Assembly (NCBI RefSeq): GCF_000725625.1
Contig: NZ_JOHS01000010.1
Location: forward strand, 62,001-126,000
Origin: Streptomyces sp. NRRL F-6676
GTDB lineage: Bacteria; Actinomycetota; Actinomycetes; Streptomycetales; Streptomycetaceae
Length of the DNA: 64,000 nt
Direction of reading: 5' to 3'
The notes under the pieces are model-generated. The model ran no database searches and was not told the origin of the DNA. It saw only the letters and a program-made list of their open reading frames with translations. The position numbers were made by a program, and so were the translations under genes. Positions 16,646 to 25,103 of this stretch are shown here, in pieces; the first letter of the stretch is position 1; each line of letters opens with the position of its first letter.

Positions 16646-18067
16646 TTGCCGCGCCTGCTCCCCCTCGTGGGGCCCCTGAAGGGATTCGTCCGTGACGGGG
16701 CGCCCCGTCTGCGCAGCACCGCGGCCGTGTTCACCTCGATGACCGCGCTCGCCGCGACCTCCCTGGTCACCGGCCCCGCGCTCGCCGAGGCAGGAGCCAC
16801 CCCCTGCGCGTTGCAGCGCACCGAGGCGCACCACTCCGAGGGGCTCGACTCCTGGAACGCCGCCTATCCGCGGCCCACCCGCCCGCTCGACGCCGTCATG
16901 GTGTTCCTCTCCTTCCCCGACGCCGGCCCCGAGACCACCCCGAAGGAGCTGACCGACGACTACTTCCCGGCCACCAACCGCTTCTTCGAACGCGCCTCCT
17001 ACGGCCGGTTCTCCCTGCGCACGCACCCGCTGCGGCACTGGATCCAGATGCCGCACCCCTCCACCGCGTACGCCATACGGCGGGACTGGAGCCCCGGCCG
17101 CCGGGCCGCCTACCTCCGCGACGCGCTCGCCGCGGCCGACCGGCACGTGGACTTCTCGCGCTACGACGTCGTCTACTTCGTCGCCGATCCCGATGCACCG
17201 GGCGTCGACTCCGACGCCACCAAGGTGGTCAACCTGGACCGGCCGCTGCGCGCCGACGGCAAGGACATCCGCCGGGTCGTCACCGTCTTCGAACGGCACC
17301 CGCCGGACCGGCTGGTCCTCGCCCACGAGACCGGGCACGTGTTCGATCTGCCCGACCTCTACCACCGGCCGGTCGACGGCAAGGGCGACTGGGACACGTA
17401 CGTCGGCGACTGGGACCTCATGGGCAGCCAGTTCGGACTCGCCCCGGACCTCTTCGCCTGGCACAAGTGGAAGCTGGGCTGGCTCGACCCCCGTCAGGTG
17501 GTCTGCGTGAAGGGCCAGGGCAGCACCCGGCTGACCCTGGAGCCGGTGGACGCGGGACCGTCGACGGGAACCGCCGGGGCGGCGGACGCCTCCGCGCCGG
17601 CGGGCGCCTTCACATCGGCGGACCCCTTCACGCCGGCCGGGACCCCGGTGGCCTCCGGCGCGACCGGCGTCGCCGGTGCGCCCGCGGCGGCGCCCGGGAT
17701 CGGGGTGCGCCCCCTGGCCGCGGCGGGGCGCGGGACGAAGCTTGCGGTGGTGCGCACCGGCCCCGGCCGCGTGCTCGCCATCGAGGCACGCGACCCGGTC
17801 GGCAACGACGCCGCCGCCTGCACGCGCGGCATCCTCGTCTACCGGGTGCGCAACGAGGCCGAGTCCGGCGACGGTCCCGTCCAGGTCGTCGACGCCCACC
17901 CGCGCACCGGCGCCTGCTGGGACGAGTCGGTCTACCCGCCGCTCGCCGACGCCCCGGTGTCCCTGGGGGAGACCTTCACCGTGCCGGGGGAGGGCGTACG
18001 GGTGGCGGTGGAGGGGCGCACGGCGTCCGGGGAGTGGACGGTGTCCGTCACGGCGGCGCCGGAGTGA
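16646..18067 (+). CDS. Secreted M6-like zinc metalloprotease
   Basis: 473 residues from a TTG start five bases after CGGAGG (16635-16640). No other in-frame start before the signal sequence has a ribosome site. The signal-peptide-like segment (~1-49) ends near ALAEAG. The catalytic region shows LVLAHETGHVFDLPDLYH (zinc motif HETGH 227-231) followed by WDLMGSQFGLAPDLFAWHKWKLGW, as in immune-inhibitor-A/M6-like peptidases. A ~60-residue Ala/Gly/Pro/Ser linker (~305-365) precedes a C-terminal beta-rich domain. Probably an extracellular protease; substrate unknown. Confidence 0.85.
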   Translation: MPRLLPLVGPLKGFVRDGAPRLRSTAAVFTSMTALAATSLVTGPALAEAGATPCALQRTEAHHSEGLDSWNAAYPRPTRPLDAVMVFLSFPDAGPETTPKELTDDYFPATNRFFERASYGRFSLRTHPLRHWIQMPHPSTAYAIRRDWSPGRRAAYLRDALAAADRHVDFSRYDVVYFVADPDAPGVDSDATKVVNLDRPLRADGKDIRRVVTVFERHPPDRLVLAHETGHVFDLPDLYHRPVDGKGDWDTYVGDWDLMGSQFGLAPDLFAWHKWKLGWLDPRQVVCVKGQGSTRLTLEPVDAGPSTGTAGAADASAPAGAFTSADPFTPAGTPVASGATGVAGAPAAAPGIGVRPLAAAGRGTKLAVVRTGPGRVLAIEARDPVGNDAAACTRGILVYRVRNEAESGDGPVQVVDAHPRTGACWDESVYPPLADAPVSLGETFTVPGEGVRVAVEGRTASGEWTVSVTAAPE

Positions 18068-18092
18068 GCCGGACGGTAATCCCGGGCATGCG

Positions 18093-18125
18093 AAAGAGGC
18101 CCCTCGCTGAGCGAGGAGCCTCTTT
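18093..18125. terminator. Bidirectional terminator between protease and tRNA-Lys copy 3
   Basis: Inverted repeat AAAGAGGC-CCCTCGC / GCGAGG-GCCTCTTT. A T-run on the plus side and an A-run on the minus side suit termination of both converging transcripts. Confidence 0.88.
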
Positions 18126-18133
18126 CCGTCGTG

Positions 18134-18207
18134 TGCGCCGCCAGGGACTCGAACCCCGGACCCGCTGATTAAGAGTCAGCTGCTCTAACCAACTGAGCTA
18201 GCGGCGC
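18134..18207 (-). tRNA. tRNA-Lys (anticodon CUU), copy 3
   Basis: Identical to the copies at 6343 and 7598. Its first 10 nt are also the last codons of the upstream reading frame (stop at 18198-18200). A -10-like TAAGGT lies on the minus strand about 20 nt upstream, inside that reading frame. Confidence 0.97.
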
Positions 18208-18803
18208 CTGCTGACGTCGTAGACCTTAGCACCCTGGTCGACGGGAGGAAAAATCGAAATCCGCACCGCCACCGAGGCCGCCGCACGGGCCGCCCGCACC
18301 GCCGCCCAGCACACCGCCTCGGCCCCCGGCAGCCACGGATCGCGGGTGTCCGGGGCGACCAGCCAGCGCGAGGCCGGCCGCCCCGCACCCGGCGCGGGGC
18401 GCAGCGCGGGCACGGTGACGGCGTCGCCCGTGCCGTGGCAGAGCAGCGGCGGCACGGCACCGCCGCCGTCCCACTCCTCGGCGTCGAGCAGCGGCGGGAG
18501 GCGGCGGGCGGTGCCGGGGGCGGTGAACAGGAGGGTGCGCCCGCGGTGGACGGCCACCGGGCCGGAGCCGGGCCCCTCGTCCCACAGTCGGTCGAGCAGG
18601 CTCCGGCCGAAGACGGCGGGCACGTTGACGACGTCGAACACGGTGCCGCAGGGCAGGACGAGCGGCGCGTCAGGACGCTCCTCCCAGAGGGCGAGCGTGC
18701 TGCGGGGGTACCGGTCGGCCGAGGCCAGCCAGGCGGCGCCCGCCGCGGTGACCCCCGCGACGTCGGACGGGTCCGGGAACGGGTTGAGGCTCATGGCGTC
18801 CAT
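18198..18803 (-). CDS. Short prim-pol-like (bifunctional DNA primase/polymerase N-terminal) hypothetical protein
   Basis: 201 residues. Actinobacterial proteins of this type carry a partial primase-polymerase fold: PRSTLALWEERPDAPLVLPCGTVFDVVNVP, then FTAPGTARRLPPLLDAEEW. The acidic active-site residues of true prim-pol proteins are not clear, so enzyme activity is doubtful. Starts at 18803 or 18794; neither has a strong ribosome site. The 3' end overlaps the 5' end of tRNA-Lys copy 3 by 10 nt on the same strand. Role unknown. Confidence 0.7.
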   Translation of the reverse strand: MDAMSLNPFPDPSDVAGVTAAGAAWLASADRYPRSTLALWEERPDAPLVLPCGTVFDVVNVPAVFGRSLLDRLWDEGPGSGPVAVHRGRTLLFTAPGTARRLPPLLDAEEWDGGGAVPPLLCHGTGDAVTVPALRPAPGAGRPASRWLVAPDTRDPWLPGAEAVCWAAVRAARAAASVAVRISIFPPVDQGAKVYDVSRRR

Positions 18804-18960
18804 CTGTACCCCGCGTGACTCACCCGATCCGGTGAGTTGCGGGAATCGGGTACGAGGGGAGTGGGAGCGGGGTACCGTGCGCCCGGCAATTGCCCTACGA
18901 GGGCCGACGGGGCCCGCGCGGCGCCCGTACGACGGCTCCCCGCGGCCGGTCCGGCCCGGC

Positions 18961-18998
18961 TCGGCCTCTCAGCCCAGGGCTCGGCCTCTCAGCCCAGG
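18961..18998. repeat. 18-bp direct repeat over a stop codon
   Basis: TCGGCCTCTCAGCCCAGG occurs twice 20 bp apart (18961-18978, 18981-18998). The second copy contains the stop codon of the leftward gene at 18989. Confidence 0.8.
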
Positions 18999-19354
18999 TC
19001 CGCCGGGCCGTGGGCCTCGACGCCGCGCAGCAGGTCCTGGCCGAACTCCACCATCTTCTTGGCGTAGTCCTCCGTCCACTGCGCCCGCTCGGCGATCGCC
19101 GCCGGCGTCAGCCGGTCGAAGCGGCGCGGGTCCGCCAGCTGTGCCGCCGCGATCGCCTGGTACTCGACCGCCCGGTCGGCGGCGGCGCGGAACGCCTGGC
19201 TCAGCTCGGTGGCCCGGGAGAGCAGCGCGCGGGGGTCGTCCATCGACTCCAGGTCGAAGAAGTGCTCCGGGTCGGCCGTGACCTCCGCTGGCTCGAAGAG
19301 CAGGGGCGCGGGGCGTAGCCGCGATTCGTTCCGGCGCGGCGTGGGCTCCGCCAT
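18989..19354 (-). CDS. Conserved hypothetical protein, helical
   Basis: 121 residues. The ATG at 19354 follows GAGGAGGAG closely, so the longer form is rejected. The N-terminus MAEPTPRRNESRLRP is charged; the remainder is predicted helical: DDPRALLSRATELSQAFRAAADRAVEYQAIAAAQLADPRRFDRL, then WTEDYAKKMVEFGQDLLRGVEAH. This amphipathic pattern recalls small coiled-coil or phasin-like proteins. No membrane segment or catalytic motif. Function unknown. Confidence 0.75.
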   Translation of the reverse strand: MAEPTPRRNESRLRPAPLLFEPAEVTADPEHFFDLESMDDPRALLSRATELSQAFRAAADRAVEYQAIAAAQLADPRRFDRLTPAAIAERAQWTEDYAKKMVEFGQDLLRGVEAHGPADLG

Positions 19355-19509
19355 GACGTCTCCTCCTCGTACGTACGTCCGATCCCCGCCCGGTAGGGAG
19401 AGGGCCACCGTCCATTGTCTCGTGGGCGCGCAAGAGGGCGGGGACCGTCAGGGAGGGCCCCCGCCCACCCCACGTTCAATGCACGGGCGGGGCCGGGTGT
19501 TCCCGCGCA

Positions 19510-20862
19510 TCAGGGCTCCCAGGTCACCCGGTGTTCGTTCAGGTGGGACAGGACCGCGTGGTTCGCCTCCCAGCCGTCCGGGAACTTCACCGTGACGCCG
19601 AGCTGGACCGGTTCCGTGGACGGGTGGGCGTCCAGGAGGTCGGGGACGCCGGCGCGGCAGACCACGATGCAGGCGTGCCGGTGGCGGGAGGCGAGGACGC
19701 ACAGGCGGCCCGTCTCCAGGTGGAACGCCGTCGCGTCGGGGCGGCCCGAGAGCGGGTGCAGTACGACCGTCACGTCGAACTCCCGGCCCTGGAGCCGGTT
19801 CGCCGTGTCCACGGTGACGTCCGTGACCCCCAGCTCCGCCAGGGCCGCGCGTACGGCCGCCGCCTGGTCGCGGTGGGCGGTGCCGACCGCGATCCGGTCG
19901 GCGGTCAGCGGCACCGGCTCCTCCGCCCGCTCCGAGACCGAGGCGCCCTCCCGGTCCAGCAGCCGGCGCACGACCAGCGCGAGCGCCCGTACCGCCTCCG
20001 GGTCCGTGCGCGGGGTGTGCCGGGGCGGCAGTTCGAGCAGGCCCCACCCGGAGCGCGCCGCCTCGTCGAGCACCGCGTCCGGGCCCGAACCGTCGGCCGG
20101 CACGCCGAACGCGAGCCGCCGGTCACCGGGCCCGGTGCCGCTGCGGAACGGCGTGTACGGGTAGAACGCGTCCGACACCAGCGGCGCCGCCGACGCCGGC
20201 AGCCGCCAGGACACCGGGAGCCGGTGCTGCGGCAGCTCCGGGTTGTGCGCGAGCAGCGTGCTCACCGCCGACGCCGACGGGTCGTACGACAGTCCCGCCC
20301 ACTGCTCCGCCCCGACGATCGCGAACGGGTCCAGCTGCCCCGGATCGCCCACGAACAGCGCCCGTTCGAACAGCCCGGCCACCGCCAGCAGCGCGTCGGA
20401 ACGCATCTGGTACGCCTCGTCGACGATCGCGTGCCGCCACGGCTCGACGTTCTTCACGTGCGCCCACTTCGCGGCCGTCGACAGCACGATGTCCAGGCCC
20501 GCGAGGTCGCCCGCCTTCGCGGACTTGCGGACGCCGGGCAGCGCGTCGAGCGCCTTGTCGTACGGGTCGGCGTCGCTGCTGTGCAGCCGGCCCACCGCCG
20601 CGTCGGGGTTCTTCTCGGCGAGCCGGACGACGAGGTCGTCGACCTGGGCGTTGGTCTGCGCGATCACCATGAGCGGGCGCCCGGCGGCGGCCAGTTCGAG
20701 CGCGGCGCGGACGACGAGCGTCGACTTGCCCGCACCGGGCGGCGAGTCGACGACGACGCCGCGGTGGGTGCCGTGCAGTGTGTCGCGCAGGATCGCGTCG
20801 GTGGCCCGCGCGGCCTCGGCGCCGGGGTCGGAACCGGCGACCGCTTCGTGCACCGTCGTCAC
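19510..20862 (-). CDS. SF1 UPF1/Dna2-like DNA/RNA helicase
   Basis: 450 residues with a GTG start overlapping the stop of the upstream gene (GTGA), so the two are coupled. Walker A PPGAGKST (41-48), motif Ia VIAQTNAQVDDLV, DEAYQ (148-152), motif III VGDPGQLDP (171-179), motif V VDTANRLQGREFDVTVV, and motif VI-like LETGRLCVLASRHRHACIVV. Motif V with QGxE is typical of the SF1B UPF1/Dna2 group. Compared with full helicases it is compact, with few accessory domains. Together with the nuclease two genes upstream it looks like a split Dna2-type helicase-nuclease. Biological role unknown. Confidence 0.88.
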   Translation of the reverse strand: MTTVHEAVAGSDPGAEAARATDAILRDTLHGTHRGVVVDSPPGAGKSTLVVRAALELAAAGRPLMVIAQTNAQVDDLVVRLAEKNPDAAVGRLHSSDADPYDKALDALPGVRKSAKAGDLAGLDIVLSTAAKWAHVKNVEPWRHAIVDEAYQMRSDALLAVAGLFERALFVGDPGQLDPFAIVGAEQWAGLSYDPSASAVSTLLAHNPELPQHRLPVSWRLPASAAPLVSDAFYPYTPFRSGTGPGDRRLAFGVPADGSGPDAVLDEAARSGWGLLELPPRHTPRTDPEAVRALALVVRRLLDREGASVSERAEEPVPLTADRIAVGTAHRDQAAAVRAALAELGVTDVTVDTANRLQGREFDVTVVLHPLSGRPDATAFHLETGRLCVLASRHRHACIVVCRAGVPDLLDAHPSTEPVQLGVTVKFPDGWEANHAVLSHLNEHRVTWEP

Positions 20863-22472
20863 AGGACGTCCTCCTCGGTCACCGCGTCCGGCCGCTCCGC
20901 CGTCGTGGCCGCGGCCTCGCCGGGCGGGCCGCCGTGCGTCCACGGCGTGTCCTCCGGGTCCGGCAGCTTCGCGCCGCCGCGCTGCTCGTGTTCGAACAGG
21001 GTGAAGCAGAGCCGGTCGCCCTTCTCGGGGACGGAACCCTCCTCGGGCTCCCGCCCGCGCCCCATCTTGTCGAGGATGCGCAGGGTCACCAGAGCGCTCT
21101 CCTCCTCCCCCTCCTCCATGAGCCCCACGAACTCGGCGCTCTGCGGCTTGCCGCCCAGCGAGCGGTACACCTTGGCGCGCTCCCCGAGGTGCGGCCGGTC
21201 GTCCGTGCGGACGGTCACCAGCGGGCGGGGGCTCGGCCGCTTGCTCTCGCTGTACGCCATCACCACCTCGACGACCTCCCCGGCGAACGCCTCCCCGGCC
21301 AGCCGCCGCCCGGCCATGACCAGCGGATCGTCCAGCGCCTCCTGCGCCTCCAGACGGGCCTGCTCGCGCTCGCGCGTGGCGAGCTTGCCCGCGGCGGTGA
21401 CCGCGTCGTCCAGGCGCGGCTGCGGGGGCTCGCCGGCCAGGACGCGGTCGCGGTGGCCGGTGAACGACCAGCGGTCCCGGGTCCAGCGGTCGGCGACGTG
21501 CGCGCCCTCCGGGAGGGCGCGCAGCAGGTCGATGCCGTGCCACACCGCCTCCCAGGTGGGGCGCGTCCGGCTCTCCACCAGGGCGCGGATCTCGCGCTCG
21601 GCGGCGGTCAGCTCGCCGAGCCGGTCGTCCGCCTCCAGGCCGTCCTCGGCGGCGGCCAGCCGGGTGCGGGCGCGGTCGTAGCGCTCGATGGCGGGGGCGA
21701 GCAGCCTGTTGTCGAAGGCAGGGTCGGTGGCGGGGCCGGCGGGCGGGTGCAGAAGCTGTCCGGCGTCGTCCCTGGCCAGCTCCGCGCGCAGGGCGGCCTC
21801 GGCGCCGGTCGTGCCGTCCGGCGGGTCGATCCAGGCGAGGAGCGCGCCCAGGTGCTGGTCCTCCAGGTCGCTCTGGCCGGTCGCCCAGTGCCGGGTCAGC
21901 AGCTCGGTGAGGGCGGGCAGCAGGCAGGAGCCGGGGACGCGGGCCCGCTCCGCGAAGTGCGTGAGCCAGCGGCCGAGCAGTGGCACGCGGGGCGGGGCGG
22001 GGTGCGGGGTCTCGGGGTCCTGCTCGGCGGTGCGGCGGAACCGCATGGAGCGGCCGAGCAGCCGTACGAAGTCGACGCCCGCGCGGCTCGGGACGATCAG
22101 CTGGGGCGCGTCCGCGCACAGCTCGACCTCGACCTTGACCCGCTTGCCGGTCTCCGGGTCGGCCTCGGTGCGCTCGGCGGGCTCCACGGCGTCCGCGAAG
22201 CCGTCGATGTACGGCAGGACGACGTCGGCCAGCTCGGCGAGGAAGGCGAAGCGCAGGTCACGGTCGCGGGGCTGCGGCACGACGAGCAGCCGCGGCGCGT
22301 CCCGCTCCGTCCCGACGAGCGCCCCGAGCGGGGCCCCCGCCTCACCGGCGGTCGTCAACGGCACGAGCACCAACGGCCGAGCGGACACATGCCGATGCCG
22401 CACGGTGGCCAGCGCCTGCGCCCGCCCGTCCCGCACGGCCTCCAGCCGGGCGAGCGTGGAGATCAGGGACAT
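20859..22472 (-). CDS. Uncharacterised partner of the helicase
   Basis: 537 residues, not recognised. Mostly mixed alpha/beta at the N-terminus (VRHRHVSARPLVLVPLTTAGE, APRLLVVPQPRDRDLRFAFLAELADVVLPYIDGF). A central helical region rich in Ala/Glu/Arg is probably coiled coil (~255-300, ~360-385). The C-terminal part around EVVEVVMAYSESKRPSPRPLVTVRTDDRPHLGERAKVYRSLGG looks like a beta-rich OB- or SH3-like module. No ATPase or nuclease motif and no membrane helix. Translational coupling to the helicase suggests a stable complex. Confidence 0.8.
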   Translation of the reverse strand: MSLISTLARLEAVRDGRAQALATVRHRHVSARPLVLVPLTTAGEAGAPLGALVGTERDAPRLLVVPQPRDRDLRFAFLAELADVVLPYIDGFADAVEPAERTEADPETGKRVKVEVELCADAPQLIVPSRAGVDFVRLLGRSMRFRRTAEQDPETPHPAPPRVPLLGRWLTHFAERARVPGSCLLPALTELLTRHWATGQSDLEDQHLGALLAWIDPPDGTTGAEAALRAELARDDAGQLLHPPAGPATDPAFDNRLLAPAIERYDRARTRLAAAEDGLEADDRLGELTAAEREIRALVESRTRPTWEAVWHGIDLLRALPEGAHVADRWTRDRWSFTGHRDRVLAGEPPQPRLDDAVTAAGKLATREREQARLEAQEALDDPLVMAGRRLAGEAFAGEVVEVVMAYSESKRPSPRPLVTVRTDDRPHLGERAKVYRSLGGKPQSAEFVGLMEEGEEESALVTLRILDKMGRGREPEEGSVPEKGDRLCFTLFEHEQRGGAKLPDPEDTPWTHGGPPGEAAATTAERPDAVTEEDVL

Positions 22473-22710
22473 GGGACACCTCGACGGGGTACGAGCCGAC
22501 CGGCTCCGGGGGCGGGGCGGGACGCCCGCCTTCCCCGGGGGTTCAAGGGGCGGGGCCTTATCGGGGGTGGGGGCGCAGTCCCTGGGCCGCCCCGGGGGCG
22601 GAGCCCCGCACGGCCTGGGCGCGTGGCCCCGGGGTGGGCCGGGTGTCGTCGGGGCGCACCGGGGTGGGCCGGGTGCCGCCGGGGCGCACCGGGGGCGTCG
22701 GGGAGTGCCG
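22473..22710. repeat. Gap with a 30-bp tandem repeat
   Basis: 238 bp between two same-strand genes. Two adjacent 30-bp units at 22631-22660 and 22661-22690 (GGGGTGGGCCGGGTG...GCGCACC) differ at two positions. The adjoining G-rich tracts resemble the second module of the dispersed element. Confidence 0.65.
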
Positions 22711-23931
22711 TCAGCATGCCGCGCCCCCCGTCGCCGCGCCCGCCGCCTGGCGCAACGCCTCCGCTCGCAGGTCCGCCGCGCGGCGCAGCGCCGCGACGGC
22801 GGGGTCGGCGGGGTCGCCCGCCTCGCCGTGGGCCGCGGCGAGGACCTCGTCGACCGTCGTGAGCCCGCCCAGCTCCGCCCGCGCCGCCCGGCCGAGCGCG
22901 GTCACCGCACCCGCCGCGCGCGAGCGCTCCCGGCAGTGGAACGCCAGCTCGCACGTGGACAGGCACTCCGGCGCGTACGCCGCCGGAACCGACTCCACGG
23001 CGGCGGAAAGCCGCTCCGGCGGCAGGTCGAGGCCGAAGCACGTGCCCTCGGGCAGCGCCCCGGCGATCTCCTCGATGCGGGTGAGCCGGGCGAGCTGCCG
23101 CCGCGTGACCGACCGCTGCTTGCGGACGTCGACCGCGGCAGCCGTGGCCAGGTTGGAGAAGTCCTTCGGACAGACCAGCAGGATGCGGTGGCGCACCGCG
23201 GGCACCGGCTCCAGCCGCGCCGCGACCTCTTCGAGCGCCAGCACGTACACCGCGGACTGCCGCGCCGCCGCCCCCACCTTGGCCGCGTCGGCCGAGCCGT
23301 CCAGCATCGGGAAGGACTTGATCTCCACGACCGTCCACGACCCGTCCGGATGGACGACCACCGCGTCCGGTTCCAGGAACGCGGGGGAGCCGGCCACGTC
23401 GAGCGCGAGCATGGGGTGGTCGAGCAGCGTCCAGCCGCCCGCCTCGACGGCCTCCCGCAGCGCCAGCGCCGTACGGGCCGTGCGCCCGGCCGGGCCGACC
23501 GCCGTCAGGTCGGGCACGGACGAGGTCTCCGGCGGCGGGGCACCCGGGTCCAGCCGCTCGTGCACCAGCCGGAGTAGTTCCGCGCCGCCGTCCGCCTTGA
23601 CCCGCTTCTCGAACGCGTTGCCCCGCGTGAGGGCGAACTGCGACTGCCCGAAGGACGACGGCGCGCCCAGCGCGTCCGCGAGCGCCGCCTTGTCCACCCC
23701 CGCGCCGTCGAGCAGCGCGCGCCGGTCGCAGCCCGGGTTGGCGGCCAGCGCGGCGAGCGCCCGGGCGTCGAGCGCCTTGGGCGGCGGCGGGGGCTCACCC
23801 GCCACCGGGCCGGCCGGGCCCCTCAGCTCAGCGAGCCGGTGCTGGAGCGCCGTCCCCGGCATCCGCGGGGGCGGCACCCGGTTCGGCTCCCGGCCCGTGG
23901 CGGGTTTCGCGCTGTCGGGGAATTCGCTCAC
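22711..23931 (-). CDS. Cas4/RecB-family PD-(D/E)XK nuclease with Cys cluster
   Basis: 406 residues from the GTG at 23931; an earlier GTG at 23976 is possible. Nuclease motifs are visible in order: RGNAFEKRV (E108), FLEPDAVVVH (D189), VVEIKSF (E203, K205) and QSAVYVLAL (Q225, Y229), the arrangement of Cas4, AddB and Dna2 nuclease domains. C323, C327 and C333 near the end (PECLSTCELAFHCRE), with C68 upstream, could form an iron-sulphur cluster as in those families. Its 5' end overlaps the 3' end of the PAP2 gene by about 100 bp. Likely cuts single-stranded or flap DNA together with the SF1 helicase downstream. Confidence 0.85.
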   Translation of the reverse strand: MSEFPDSAKPATGREPNRVPPPRMPGTALQHRLAELRGPAGPVAGEPPPPPKALDARALAALAANPGCDRRALLDGAGVDKAALADALGAPSSFGQSQFALTRGNAFEKRVKADGGAELLRLVHERLDPGAPPPETSSVPDLTAVGPAGRTARTALALREAVEAGGWTLLDHPMLALDVAGSPAFLEPDAVVVHPDGSWTVVEIKSFPMLDGSADAAKVGAAARQSAVYVLALEEVAARLEPVPAVRHRILLVCPKDFSNLATAAAVDVRKQRSVTRRQLARLTRIEEIAGALPEGTCFGLDLPPERLSAAVESVPAAYAPECLSTCELAFHCRERSRAAGAVTALGRAARAELGGLTTVDEVLAAAHGEAGDPADPAVAALRRAADLRAEALRQAAGAATGGAAC

Positions 23932-24841
23932 CCGCCGAAGTCTGGCATCCACCACTGACAATCGGGGAACCGCCACCGCGCGCGGCCGCCAGGACCGGCG
24001 CCAGCCGCGCCGCCAGCGCCGTCCGCAGCACCGCCGCGACCCGCATCACCGGCCCGGCCAGCAGCAGCCCGACGCCCATCACGGCGACCCCGGCGAGCGC
24101 GTCCAGCAGATAGTGGTTGGCGGTGCCCATGACCACGATCGTGGTGAGCAGCGGATAGGCGACGCCCGCCACCTTCAGCGTGCGCGTGCGGCCGTAGCGC
24201 CACAGCATCACTCCGCACCACAGCGCCCACCCCACGTGCAGGCTCGGCATCGCCGCGTACTGGTTCGTCATGCCGCCCATGCCGCGCGGCGCGCTCGCCT
24301 CGCCGCCCCACCAGCCGTACGAGCTGTACTGCGCCATCGTGTCCACGAACCCGTGGGCGGGGTGCAGCAGCCGGGGCGGGCAGGTCGGCAGCAGCGTGAA
24401 GCCGATCAGACCGAGGAACGTGGACGTCATCAGCCAGGTGCGGACCACGCGGTACTGCTCCGCGTGCGCGCGGAACATCCATACGAGGATCGCGGGGGTG
24501 ATGACGTAGTGCAGCGACGCGTACCAGAAGTCGGCCGGCACGCCGAGCCAGGCGTGGTCCGTGAACAGCTGGTTGAGCGGGTGCTCGGCGTTGATGTGGA
24601 GGAACTTCTCGATGCGCAGGATCGCCAGGCCGTGGTCGACGGCGCCGGGCACGTCCCCGCGCACGATGAGCCGGCCCGCCGAGTACGCGGCGTAGACCAC
24701 GATGATCAGGGGCAGTTCCGTCCACCAGCGGGCACGGGGCGCGGAGGCTTCCGCCTGGCGCGGCCGGGGCCGCGGGCGCGCCTCGCGCTCCGGCCCGGGC
24801 TGCGGACCCGCCTCGATGCCCGGAGACTCGGTCTGCGGCAT
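23828..24841 (-). CDS. PAP2 / inositol-phosphorylceramide-synthase-like membrane enzyme
   Basis: 337 residues. The ATG at 24841 lies 8 nt after GGGGGAGGG. A charged Arg/Pro-rich N-terminus is followed by about six membrane helices. Signature stretches are LLPTCPPRLLHPAHGFVDT, NQYAAMPSLHVGWALW and GTANHYLLDALAGV, which match the PAP2/Aur1-like phosphotransferase group: His in SLH and the HYxxD pair form the active site. Could transfer a phospho-head group or dephosphorylate a lipid at the membrane. The C-terminal tail (~50 residues) is polar and overlaps the nuclease gene in another frame. Confidence 0.85.
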   Translation of the reverse strand: MPQTESPGIEAGPQPGPEREARPRPRPRQAEASAPRARWWTELPLIIVVYAAYSAGRLIVRGDVPGAVDHGLAILRIEKFLHINAEHPLNQLFTDHAWLGVPADFWYASLHYVITPAILVWMFRAHAEQYRVVRTWLMTSTFLGLIGFTLLPTCPPRLLHPAHGFVDTMAQYSSYGWWGGEASAPRGMGGMTNQYAAMPSLHVGWALWCGVMLWRYGRTRTLKVAGVAYPLLTTIVVMGTANHYLLDALAGVAVMGVGLLLAGPVMRVAAVLRTALAARLAPVLAAARGGGSPIVSGGCQTSAGERIPRQRETRHGPGAEPGAAPADAGDGAPAPAR

Positions 24842-25103
24842 CCGATCGCCCTCCCCCTTCTCGTCGCTACGGGTGCCCGGTGGCATGACGGTCCACCTTA
24901 CGGTGCCTGCGCACGTCCCCGTGGGTCCCCCCGGCACTCCAAGACGCAGAGATCGCTTTCCGGGTTGCCCGACCGGTTCCCCGAGGAGGCGCCCGGGGTG
25001 CCTCCGACAGGGTGAGCGATGATGGAGGGAACCGCCTCTTCTTTTGTCATCGAATACTGCGTCGATCCCGCGTGGACGCATCCTTGTCATCGAAAGGTCC
25101 CTC

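Noticed and set aside
19510..23931. Complete known defence system
   Set aside because: Helicase and nuclease are present, but no matching known set of proteins (such as CRISPR, RM, BREX or Zorya) can be named; kept as a candidate only.
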